A DNA stretch of 7,562 nucleotides from Actinomycetota bacterium (lineage in GTDB: Bacteria > Actinomycetota > Thermoleophilia > RBG-16-64-13), in assembly GCA_003157225.1 (NCBI GenBank), contig PMIZ01000151.1, positions 1 to 7,562 on the forward strand. Direction: 5' to 3'. A program made the translations under genes and the position numbers. How positions within the stretch are numbered: position 1 is the first letter of the stretch; each line of letters starts with the position of its first letter. Under the pieces are notes generated by a model that was not told the origin of the DNA, made no database searches, and saw nothing but the letters and a program-made list of their open reading frames with translations. This document shows positions 1 through 6,529 of this stretch, piece after piece.

Positions 1-1
1 C

Positions 2-880
2 AACAACAAGGAGTGGATCAAGAAGTACTCCGGCTATGAGCTGGGGGTGGACGTCGTACCGATCGGGAACACGGGCAAGACCGGGGATGGCATCCGCATG
101 GCCTGGGAAGCCGGCGCGGCCGAGGAGGGAATCCGGCTGCTCGAGCTGTTCAGGGTGGCCGCGTTCGGGCCGGAATTCGCCACCTGGAACGACATCGAGA
201 TCGCCGGGGCGCAGCCCGATCTCTGGGTGACCGCCTCAGGGGAGAGGTTCTGCGACGAGACTATCGGCTTCTTCGACACCGAGGTGGGCAACGCCAACGC
301 CCGCTACGGCAAGAACGGCTATACGTGGTCTCTCATGGACGACTCCATGATCGCCCAGATGATGGAGCGTGGCATCGACAACAACGTGGGCGCCGAGTTC
401 ATGCCGGGCTACAGGCCGATGAACGTGCGCGAACAGATCCAGGTCGCGATGGATAATGGGACCACGGAGGTCGTGGCCGCCGGGTCCATCGAGGAGTTGG
501 CCGCAAAGATGGGCGCCGACCCACACGTGCTGAGAGCTGAAGTGGATGAGTACAACCGCTATTGCGCCCAGGGTCACGACGAGCTCTTCGCGAAGGAGCG
601 CCGCTTTCTTCGTCCCTTGCTTGGCCCCAGGTTCTACGCCGTGAGGGGTCGTACCGTATTCCTCGGTACGATGGGTGGCATCAAGGTCAATGAGAGGTTG
701 GAAGTTGTCGACAAGAACGAAGCCGGCGTTCCCGGACTCTACGCGGGTGGTTTTGACGCCGGTGGCATGTTCGGGGATAGCTACCCCATCAGGGGTTCGT
801 CCGGGCTCGCGTCGGCCTTTGCGTTCAACTCGGGGCGGATCGCGGGCAAGAGCGCACTGAAGTATCTGGGTAGCCAGTGA
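2..880 (+). CDS. FAD-dependent oxidoreductase, fumarate-reductase-like (FAD_binding_2), 5'-truncated by window
   Basis: C-terminal 292 residues of a flavoprotein; the reading frame is open from base 2 and the N-terminal dinucleotide-binding domain lies outside the window. Family marks that are visible are a GDGI(R)MA segment (about 86-106), SGERFCDE (about 236-259; the Arg is equivalent in pattern to the conserved Arg of GxRFxxE in fumarate reductases), the YNRYCAQGHD stretch, FYA followed by TMGGIKVN (668-691), and the C-terminal PGLYAGGFDAGGMFGDSYP...SGRIAG flavin-contact region (about 734-850). Such proteins reduce activated C=C bonds (fumarate, urocanate, cinnamates) or oxidise ketosteroids. 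In flavocytochrome c fumarate reductases two His precede TMGG; here Leu-Gly stand there, so fumarate itself is an unlikely substrate (inference). It ends 157 bases before the GRE gene, and a promoter lies between them, so it may belong to a separate transcript with a related role. Family call is firm, substrate unknown. Confidence 0.85.
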   Translation, partial: NNKEWIKKYSGYELGVDVVPIGNTGKTGDGIRMAWEAGAAEEGIRLLELFRVAAFGPEFATWNDIEIAGAQPDLWVTASGERFCDETIGFFDTEVGNANARYGKNGYTWSLMDDSMIAQMMERGIDNNVGAEFMPGYRPMNVREQIQVAMDNGTTEVVAAGSIEELAAKMGADPHVLRAEVDEYNRYCAQGHDELFAKERRFLRPLLGPRFYAVRGRTVFLGTMGGIKVNERLEVVDKNEAGVPGLYAGGFDAGGMFGDSYPIRGSSGLASAFAFNSGRIAGKSALKYLGSQ

Positions 881-918
881 GAAGACGTGAGGAAATGCGG
901 CTTTTGGCTGCTTCAAAC

Positions 919-947
919 TTGACAAAGGCGGCGATAGCGGCGAGAAT
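919..947 (+). promoter_or_regulatory. Predicted sigma-70-type promoter for the GRE operon
   Basis: TTGACA at 919-924 is a perfect -35 hexamer. After a 17-base spacer GAGAAT at 942-947 matches TATAAT at four of six positions, including the last A and T. Transcription would start near 954, giving a leader of about 84 bases before the GRE start codon. It is the best promoter-like match I noticed in the 881-1037 gap. The call rests on pattern only. Confidence 0.55.
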
Positions 948-971
948 AGGACCTGTAGGATACAGAACACT

Positions 972-987
972 GTTCCGTGTACGGAAC
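972..987 (+). promoter_or_regulatory. Perfect 16-base palindrome, candidate operator
   Basis: GTTCCGTGTACGGAAC has two exact 7-base arms (GTTCCGT / ACGGAAC) around a 2-base centre. It sits about 25 bases downstream of the predicted -10 element and about 50 bases upstream of the GRE start, a position where a bound dimeric repressor would block initiation or early elongation. A further half site GAAC at 965-968 forms a second, overlapping inverted repeat with GTTC at 972-975. The symmetry resembles operators of TetR-type repressors, but no regulator gene is in the window, so the binding protein is unknown. The arms could also form a weak RNA hairpin, but a 2-base loop makes a DNA site more likely. 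Confidence 0.55.
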
Positions 988-1037
988 CAGCCTAGATACT
1001 AAGCCGTAGCCGGGCCGCAGCCGCGAAGGGAGACAGA

Positions 1038-3593
1038 ATGACAGCCGATAACTCTAACGTTGTTCCCGTAATCACTGGCGCAATCGCGCCGGAGGCTGCC
1101 AAGGAGATCAAGTCCGCGGTCGTGATGACCGATCGCCTCAAGAAGCTGAAGAAGGAATGGGAAGATTCCTCGCCCCAGGTATATGTCGACGATACGCTGC
1201 TCTTCACCGAATCCTGGAAAGAGACCGAGGCGATGCCGGTCGACTATCGCTGGGCCAAGACATTCCAGAAGAGACTGGAGAATTGCCCCATCCTGATCCG
1301 CGACCCGGAGATCATCGTCGGCTCGTCGACCAAGTTCATCCGCGGTAACAACGTCACCTGCGCCATGAAGCCGCGCGAGATCCTCGCAATGTGTGAGAGC
1401 GGCAGCTTCGACCGCAAGCTGAGCGATATCTCCTCGACTGTGATCGATCCCGAAGACCTGGAGAAGCTCAAGGCGGACGCGGAGTACTGGGTCGAACACA
1501 TGAACCCGGTCAACTACGTGAACGTCGCTTTGGAAGAGGAGCTCGGCAAGGAGCACTTCGATCTGCTGTTCGACCACGGCATGGTCTTCGAAGGCCGTGC
1601 GGTGCGTGAGAACCCCGACCGCGGCCTATTCCAGGGCAACGGCGCCTTCGGCGGCGGTGTGGTCCAGCCCAGCGGCGAGGTCCTAAGGCATGGCTTCAAC
1701 TACGTCATCGGCTTGGCCAAGGCCGAGCTGGAGAAGATGAAGGCCGAGGGAGCGATGGAGCTCCGCGCGAGTTCGAGCGCCCTTCGGAAGTGGTACCTAC
1801 TCAAGTCCATCGTCGTCATGTTCGAAGCCGTTATCACCTTCGCGAACAGGCATGCCGCGCTTGCTCGCGAGCTGGCCGCCAAGACGACCGACCCCGTTCG
1901 CAAGGCCGAGCTCGAGAAGATCGCCAGCGTATGCGACCGTGTCCCGGCCGAACCCCCGCGCGACTTCTGGGAAGCTGTCCAGTCGGTGCGCTTCATGCAT
2001 CTCGCCGCCTGGAAAGAGAGCTCCGACCGCGCTGAAGTGCCGGTCGGCAGGATCGACCAGTTCTGGTATCCGTGGTACAAGCAGGACATCGAGAGCGGTA
2101 AACTCACCCGCCAGCAGGCGGCGGAGCTCGTCGGCGCGATGTGGTTGAAGATCCGCGAGGTCGAGAACCTGGTCACCATCAAGCGCGAGCATCGTGCAGC
2201 CCCCGGCAGTCAGCTGCCCAACGTGACCCTCTGCGGCCGCGACAAGGACGGCAACGATCTTACCAACGAGCTTTCGTGGTTGGTGCTCGAGGTCATGGCT
2301 CAGATCCATCTGTCCGAGCCGGCAGTCTACGTCCGCTACCACGAAGATCAGGACGAGAAATTCATCGTCCACGCGCTCGAGTGCAACCGGGAATTCGGCG
2401 GTGGGAACCCGGCGTTTCTCAACGACGAGCTCGGCACTCAGCGCTACCTCGATCGTGGCGTGCCCATCGAGGACGCCTGCAACTGGAACGCCAGTGGCTG
2501 CCTCGGCTATCACCTGGAATGCGCCGAGCACATGGCCGGTGCCTTCAACCTGGTACAGGCCAAGGTCATGGAGCTCACCCTGCATGACGGTTTCGACCCG
2601 CGCACGGGCAAGCAGCTAGGCCCGCACACCGGCGACGTGACGAAGTTCACCTCTATCGAGCAGTTCTATGACGCCTTCTTCAAGCAAGAGGACTACTTCG
2701 CGGACAAGATGCGGACCCACTACTTCATCTGGTGGACCACCGAGGCTGCGAACAGCCCCATGAGCGGATACCGTGCGGGCATGCTCTATCGCGACTGCAT
2801 CCCGGCGGGGCTCACCTCCCGTGAGGGCGGCGCCCGCTACCCGGTGTGCAAGGCTTCCTGGGTGGGCGACAAGGGTATCTGCGACTGCGCCGACTACCTT
2901 GCTGCGATCAAGTACCTGGTGCTCGAGCAGAAGAAGATCACCATGGCCCAGCTTCTCGAGGCGATGGATGCCAACTGGGAAGGCCATGAGGACATCCGCC
3001 AGATGTGCCTGAAGGTTTCCAAGTACGGCAACGACGACGACTACGTGGACGGCATTTTCAACTTCATCTCCCAGCGTACACAGGAGATCCTGCAGAGCCG
3101 GCCCGACCCCATCACGGGTGAGAAGCCGATGCTCTTCAAAGGGGCTGCTGCCGGCCATGTGACTCAGGGCAAAGCCGTGGGCGCGATGCCCACCGGCCGC
3201 TATGCCGGCACCCCGTTGTATGACGGCGGCACCTCGGCCATGCCCGGCGGCGACGTGAATGGTCCCACCGCCCTTATCATGTCGGCCACCAAGTGGATGC
3301 ATGCCAGGGAATTGGCGGGTCAGGCCCACAACATGAAGTTCTCCAAGGCCGTGCTCAACACGCCGGAGAAGCTGAGCAAGATGGGCGCGCTCATCAAGAC
3401 CTACATGAAGCGTGGTGGCTGGCACATCCAGTTCAATATCCACAGCGCCAAAGAACTGATGGCGGCCCGCAAGGAGCCCGCGGCTCACAAGGACTTGCTG
3501 GTCCGCGTGGGTGGCTACAGTGCCTACTTCGTCGACCTGCCGCCTGAACTGCAGGACGAGATCGTCCAGCGCACGATGCACGAAGTGGGCTGA
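1038..3593 (+). CDS. Glycyl radical enzyme (PFL-like family) with atypical cysteine loop, reaction unknown
   Basis: Complete 851-residue catalytic subunit of the pyruvate formate-lyase/glycerol dehydratase superfamily, within the usual size range. The PFL-like barrel fills roughly residues 20-700 and the glycyl radical domain the C-terminus. The radical motif reads RVGGYS at 823-828, so Gly826 carries the stable radical. The thiyl radical Cys is most likely Cys488 in the loop SGCLGYHLEC (486-495). In GRE dehydratases, TMA lyase and related lyases this loop reads GCVEP or GCxE, with a catalytic Glu two residues after Cys; here that position is Gly490. The preceding NW-x4-C spacing and the DELGT segment resemble benzylsuccinate synthase, but no Arg follows Cys488 where that enzyme binds fumarate. 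Start ATG at 1038 has AAGGGAG at 1026-1032, five bases upstream. It is the first gene of the operon, behind a promoter and palindrome, and its activase follows. The fold and radical mechanism are well supported. Substrate and reaction are not; lyase, decarboxylase or C-C bond-forming activity all remain possible. Confidence 0.95.
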   Translation: MTADNSNVVPVITGAIAPEAAKEIKSAVVMTDRLKKLKKEWEDSSPQVYVDDTLLFTESWKETEAMPVDYRWAKTFQKRLENCPILIRDPEIIVGSSTKFIRGNNVTCAMKPREILAMCESGSFDRKLSDISSTVIDPEDLEKLKADAEYWVEHMNPVNYVNVALEEELGKEHFDLLFDHGMVFEGRAVRENPDRGLFQGNGAFGGGVVQPSGEVLRHGFNYVIGLAKAELEKMKAEGAMELRASSSALRKWYLLKSIVVMFEAVITFANRHAALARELAAKTTDPVRKAELEKIASVCDRVPAEPPRDFWEAVQSVRFMHLAAWKESSDRAEVPVGRIDQFWYPWYKQDIESGKLTRQQAAELVGAMWLKIREVENLVTIKREHRAAPGSQLPNVTLCGRDKDGNDLTNELSWLVLEVMAQIHLSEPAVYVRYHEDQDEKFIVHALECNREFGGGNPAFLNDELGTQRYLDRGVPIEDACNWNASGCLGYHLECAEHMAGAFNLVQAKVMELTLHDGFDPRTGKQLGPHTGDVTKFTSIEQFYDAFFKQEDYFADKMRTHYFIWWTTEAANSPMSGYRAGMLYRDCIPAGLTSREGGARYPVCKASWVGDKGICDCADYLAAIKYLVLEQKKITMAQLLEAMDANWEGHEDIRQMCLKVSKYGNDDDYVDGIFNFISQRTQEILQSRPDPITGEKPMLFKGAAAGHVTQGKAVGAMPTGRYAGTPLYDGGTSAMPGGDVNGPTALIMSATKWMHARELAGQAHNMKFSKAVLNTPEKLSKMGALIKTYMKRGGWHIQFNIHSAKELMAARKEPAAHKDLLVRVGGYSAYFVDLPPELQDEIVQRTMHEVG

Positions 3594-3612
3594 TCGACAG
3601 ACCCCCCTTTGC

Positions 3613-3650
3613 CCGTAGCGCCGCCGCCGCCGGCGGCGCTACGGATTTTC
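3613..3650 (+). terminator. Strong intrinsic terminator or attenuator between GRE and activase genes
   Basis: A perfect 14-base-pair stem (3613-3626 with 3631-3644) closes a CCGC loop (3627-3630) and is followed by ATTTTCTT. It lies 19 bases after the GRE stop codon and ends about 28 bases before the activase start. No convincing promoter follows it, so the downstream genes probably depend on partial read-through. The hairpin could also protect the 3' end of a processed GRE mRNA. The U-tract is short and interrupted by C, which fits incomplete termination. Confidence 0.8.
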
Positions 3651-3663
3651 TTATCAGTTGAGT

Positions 3664-3669
3664 GAGGAG
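3664..3669 (+). promoter_or_regulatory. Ribosome binding site supporting the GTG start of the activase
   Basis: GAGGAG lies nine bases before the GTG at 3679. The encoded protein then begins with VKGTVFNIQRYSIDDGPG, which is the normal N-terminus of GRE activases, so the rare start codon is well supported. Confidence 0.7.
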
Positions 3670-3678
3670 TGATCGGCA

Positions 3679-4590
3679 GTGACGAGCGTCAAGGGCACGG
3701 TGTTCAACATCCAGAGGTACAGCATCGACGACGGTCCGGGTATCCGTACGACCGTCTTCTTCAAGGGCTGTCCGCTGAGTTGCGTGTGGTGTTCAAACCC
3801 GGAGTCCCAAAACCTTGACCCTGAGTTGATGCACCGGGGCTCCCTCTGCAAGCGCTGCTTCCGTTGCGTGGAGACATGCCCGGTGGGGGCCATCACGGTC
3901 GGGCCGGACGGCATCGTCATCGACCGCGACGCCTGTACGGTGTGCGGCGATTGCGTCGAGGCCTGTCCCCACGATGCTCTGCGGATCACAGGCAAGGAGA
4001 TGACCGTAGACGAGGTAGTCGCCATGGTCGAGCGCGACTCCGACTTCTACCGCGATTCAGGCGGAGGCCTCACCCTGTCCGGGGGTGAGGTACTGCTCCA
4101 GCCAGAGTTCGCGCGGGAACTGCTGAAGCGTTGCCAGGAGGCGGGCATCCATACCTGCCTGGACACCTCCGGGCAGGGAGACACCGAAGCCCTGTTGCGA
4201 CTTCTCCCGTACGTCGATCTCTGCTACTTCGATATCAAGCACCTCGACCCCAGAGCGCACCGAGCCGAGACCGGACGCTCCAACGAGAAGATACTTACCA
4301 ACTTCATCGAGGTCGCAAAGAGCGCCGTTCCGCTGGTGGTCCGCGTACCCGTGATCCCCGGCTTTAACGACACGAGCGACGCTATCGCCGACATCGCCGA
4401 GTTGGTGGCCGTCAACGCTCCGAGAGCAGCCGTGCACCTGCTACCGTATCATCGGTATGGACAGCAGAAGTACGCCATGCTCGGCCTGGACTACGAACTG
4501 TCGGCGGCCGAAACTCCCTCGCCGGAGTTCATGAACGCCGCTCGCAACATCGTGGAAGCTCGAGGACTGCACTGCGAGGTCGCCGTATAG
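3679..4590 (+). CDS. Glycyl radical enzyme activating enzyme (radical SAM, 8Fe ferredoxin insert)
   Basis: 303-residue activase that uses S-adenosylmethionine to abstract hydrogen from the Gly826 site of its partner GRE. The SAM-cluster motif is CPLSCVWC (Cys31, Cys35, Cys38; CX3CX2C). Two ferredoxin-type CX2CX2CX3C sets follow at Cys57-Cys67 and Cys86-Cys96, the insert typical of activases for non-PFL GREs such as glycerol dehydratase, benzylsuccinate synthase and arylacetate decarboxylase. SGGE at 134-137 is the glycine-rich SAM-contacting motif. The N-terminal IQRYSIDDGPGIRT is the family signature. The start is GTG at 3679 with GAGGAG upstream; the first in-frame ATG would remove the SAM cluster. 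Its position right behind the GRE makes the pairing safe. A strong hairpin lies between the two genes, so the activase is probably made in lower amount than its substrate protein. All iron-sulfur cysteines are intact. Confidence 0.95.
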   Translation: MTSVKGTVFNIQRYSIDDGPGIRTTVFFKGCPLSCVWCSNPESQNLDPELMHRGSLCKRCFRCVETCPVGAITVGPDGIVIDRDACTVCGDCVEACPHDALRITGKEMTVDEVVAMVERDSDFYRDSGGGLTLSGGEVLLQPEFARELLKRCQEAGIHTCLDTSGQGDTEALLRLLPYVDLCYFDIKHLDPRAHRAETGRSNEKILTNFIEVAKSAVPLVVRVPVIPGFNDTSDAIADIAELVAVNAPRAAVHLLPYHRYGQQKYAMLGLDYELSAAETPSPEFMNAARNIVEARGLHCEVAV

Positions 4591-4617
4591 CGCCGGTAGT
4601 GAACAATGGAAAAGCAA

Positions 4618-4623
4618 GAGAGG
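4618..4623 (+). promoter_or_regulatory. Ribosome binding site that selects the glmS start at 4629
   Basis: GAGAGG ends five bases before ATG 4629. The longer frame beginning with GTG at 4599 has no purine-rich site in front of it, lying only eight bases after the activase stop. Starting at 4629 also gives a protein (144 residues) close to known GlmS proteins in length. Confidence 0.6.
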
Positions 4624-4628
4624 TACTG

Positions 4629-5063
4629 ATGGAGGACCATCTAGGCTGTGTCATCACAGGGACCATCGGCGTCGACGCTCACGTCATCGGCACCAAGGTC
4701 ATTTCGCGGGCGCTCCGCGAGGCCGGCTTCAAGGTCGTCGAGCTCGGTGCTCAGACCCCGGCCGAGGAGTTCATCATGGCCGCACAGGAGACCGCGGCAG
4801 ACGCCATGATGATCAGCTCGCTGTACGGCATGGCCGAGTTGGACCTCGAGGGCTTTCGCGACAAATGCACGGAAGCAGGCCTGGAAGACATCGTTCTCTA
4901 CGTGGGGGGTATCCTCGGTGTGGCTCGTCGCAATTTCGCCGAGGACGAAGCGAAATTCAAGCAGATGGGTTTCGACCGAGTCTATCCGCCCGAGACCGAT
5001 ATCCGCCAGGGCATCAAGGACCTCAAGGCCGATCTCGCCCAGAAGCGGGCCGAGCGCCCGTAG
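4629..5063 (+). CDS. glmS: Cobalamin-binding subunit of a B12-dependent mutase, GlmS (methylaspartate mutase sigma) type
   Basis: 144-residue Rossmann-like B12-binding protein. The base-off/His-on signature is complete: DAHVIG (Asp16, His18, Gly21; DxHxxG), SSL at 63-65 and GG at 93-94. His18 would replace dimethylbenzimidazole as the lower cobalt ligand. Beyond these motifs, SSLYG, the KCxEAGL segment, LYVGG and KQMGFDRVY match the glutamate mutase small subunit closely, more so than the C-terminal domain of methylmalonyl-CoA mutase. GlmS binds adenosylcobalamin and pairs with a catalytic barrel subunit GlmE to interconvert glutamate and 3-methylaspartate. No GlmE is present in this window, so the partner, and therefore the substrate, is unproven. 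The start at ATG 4629 was chosen for its ribosome binding site; GTG 4599 would add ten residues. The gene lies between the GRE activase and glmL, in one apparent operon. Confidence 0.9.
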   Translation: MEDHLGCVITGTIGVDAHVIGTKVISRALREAGFKVVELGAQTPAEEFIMAAQETAADAMMISSLYGMAELDLEGFRDKCTEAGLEDIVLYVGGILGVARRNFAEDEAKFKQMGFDRVYPPETDIRQGIKDLKADLAQKRAERP

Positions 5064-5095
5064 AGTCGGCTCACACGCCTGATTGGGTCGATGCC

Positions 5096-6529
5096 GTGAG
5101 AAGCACCCGCCTCTTCGTCGATTTCGGTAGCACCTTCACGAAGCTGGTCGCCTTCGATCTCGAGGCCGAGGAGCTGCTCGCTAGGGTGCAGGTGCCCTCG
5201 ACCGTAGGGCAGGACATCACCATCGGCCTCGAGGAGGCCTTCTCACTCCTCTCGGAGACCGTCCCCATCGGGGAAGCCGAACGACATCAGACCGTCGCCT
5301 GCAGCAGTGCGGCCGGCGGCCTGAGGATAGTCTGCGTCGGACTGGTCCCGGAGTACACCACGGAAGCCGGCCGCAGGGCCGCGTTGGGAGCTGGGGCCAA
5401 GGTTGTCGGCTCCTACTCGTTCGAGCTCTCCGAGACCGAGCTCCGGGAGATAGAGGAGATCGCGCCGGACATCATCCTTCTCACCGGCGGCACCGACGGC
5501 GGCAATCGGAAGGTCATCATTCACAACGCCGCGATGCTCGCTCGGTGTCCCGGCGTCGGCAACGTCATCGTAGCGGGCAATAAGTCCGCCCGTGACGACG
5601 TCGACGCATTGTTCGCCGGCTCAGGCAAGAACGTCATCTATACCGGCAACGTGATGCCGGAGATCGGCGTGCTCGAGGTCGAGGCCGCCAACCACAAGAT
5701 CAGGGAGTTGTTCATCGCCCGCATCACCGAAGCAAAGGGCATCGGCCGGGCCCGGGGAATGATCGCCGACGTGATCATGCCCACGCCTGCGGCGGTGCTT
5801 GAGGCGGCGAAGCTTCTGGCCGACGGGACTGCTCGCGAGCCGGGCATCGGAGAGTTGCTGCTGGTCGACGTGGGAGGCGCGACTACCGATGTCTACTCAG
5901 TGGCCAAAGGAGCGCCGACGGCGGGCACGGTACGGTTTCTCGGCCTGCCCGAACCCTACGCGAAACGCACGGTCGAAGGCGACCTCGGGCTGTTCCACAA
6001 CCTCGGTACCTTGAAGGAGATCGCGGAGCAGGAAGATGTGCCGGACGGCTTCGACGAGGTCGTGGAGGCCATGTGCCGGGAGAACAGCGTCCCCACCGGG
6101 GAGGAGCAGACGGAATGCCACCTCCTGCTCTCCAAGGTCGCGGTGCGTTCGGCCGTCAATCGTCACGTCGGCACGCTGAAGACCATGGTCACGCCGAACG
6201 GAGAGGTCGTGGTGCAGCGGGGCAAGGACCTCACCGCGGTGCCGTGGGTGGTGGGAGCGGGTGGCCCGGTCTCCTTCTCGGCGGATCCTGCTCAGGTGCT
6301 GGAGGGGGCCTTGTTCGAGGAGGAGCTGCCGATGCTGCTCAAGCCGAAGGCCCCGCGCATGCTCCTAGACGAGCACTACATCCTATTCGCGCTGGGGCTG
6401 CTGGCACAAAGCGAGCCGGCCAAGGCGCTGAGACTCATGCGCAAGTACGTGGCGCCCCTGCCTGGCCCGGAACGGTGGGGGAGTCGGCCGTCGGAAAAGC
6501 CTATAGGGATCGGAGGACGAACGGCATGA
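5096..6529 (+). CDS. glmL: Glutamate mutase accessory protein GlmL/MutL-like, ASKHA ATPase fold
   Basis: 477-residue protein of the MutL/GlmL family, encoded beside glmS-type genes and thought to act as an ATP-dependent chaperone or reactivating factor for the B12 mutase. The N-terminus LFVDFGSTFTK (6-16) is the phosphate-1 motif of the actin/hexokinase/Hsp70 fold. LTGGTDGGN at 129-137, and DVGGATTD at 258-265 as the phosphate-2 motif, are also intact. The C-terminal segment LDEHYILFALGLL is typical of the family. The frame is open far upstream (to 4865), but that part overlaps glmS and has no family similarity. GTG at 5096 is the only usable start between the glmS stop and the ATPase motif, though no clear Shine-Dalgarno is in front of it, so it may depend on translation of glmS, which ends 32 bases earlier. 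Its stop overlaps the next start (ATGA). The length is near the usual 460-480 residues. Confidence 0.9.
   Translation: MRSTRLFVDFGSTFTKLVAFDLEAEELLARVQVPSTVGQDITIGLEEAFSLLSETVPIGEAERHQTVACSSAAGGLRIVCVGLVPEYTTEAGRRAALGAGAKVVGSYSFELSETELREIEEIAPDIILLTGGTDGGNRKVIIHNAAMLARCPGVGNVIVAGNKSARDDVDALFAGSGKNVIYTGNVMPEIGVLEVEAANHKIRELFIARITEAKGIGRARGMIADVIMPTPAAVLEAAKLLADGTAREPGIGELLLVDVGGATTDVYSVAKGAPTAGTVRFLGLPEPYAKRTVEGDLGLFHNLGTLKEIAEQEDVPDGFDEVVEAMCRENSVPTGEEQTECHLLLSKVAVRSAVNRHVGTLKTMVTPNGEVVVQRGKDLTAVPWVVGAGGPVSFSADPAQVLEGALFEEELPMLLKPKAPRMLLDEHYILFALGLLAQSEPAKALRLMRKYVAPLPGPERWGSRPSEKPIGIGGRTA

Noticed and set aside
965..975. GAACACTGTTC as a LexA/SOS box
   Set aside because: The Gram-positive box needs GAAC and GTTC separated by four bases; here there are three, and the site is better explained as part of the larger palindrome.
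881..1037. Cobalamin or other riboswitch in the GRE leader
   Set aside because: The leader after the predicted start is only about 84 bases, too short for a B12 riboswitch, and I saw no conserved B12-box pattern.
2616..3581. Long open frame of 321 codons on the minus strand inside the GRE gene
   Set aside because: It is the complement of a well-conserved GRE coding region in high-GC DNA. The translation shows no recognisable domain, and it is rich in His/Val/Gly/Ala typical of antisense frames.
1038..3593. Benzylsuccinate or alkylsuccinate synthase (fumarate-adding enzyme)
   Set aside because: The NW-x4-C and DELGT similarities are real, but the Arg following the active Cys that holds fumarate is absent and no small BssB/BssC-type subunits lie nearby.
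4599..4628. GTG start giving a 154-residue GlmS
   Set aside because: No ribosome binding site precedes it, while ATG 4629 has GAGAGG at a good distance and yields the normal length.
4865..5095. N-terminal extension of the glmL frame overlapping glmS
   Set aside because: The extra 77 residues are Arg/Gly/Ser-rich with no family similarity and lie over conserved GlmS sequence. The ATPase motif begins just after GTG 5096.
6073..6525. Longer version of the NTF2-like frame beginning inside glmL
   Set aside because: The upstream part is a Gly/Arg-rich shadow of glmL; ATG 6526 has an ideal GGAGGA site and an ATGA overlap.
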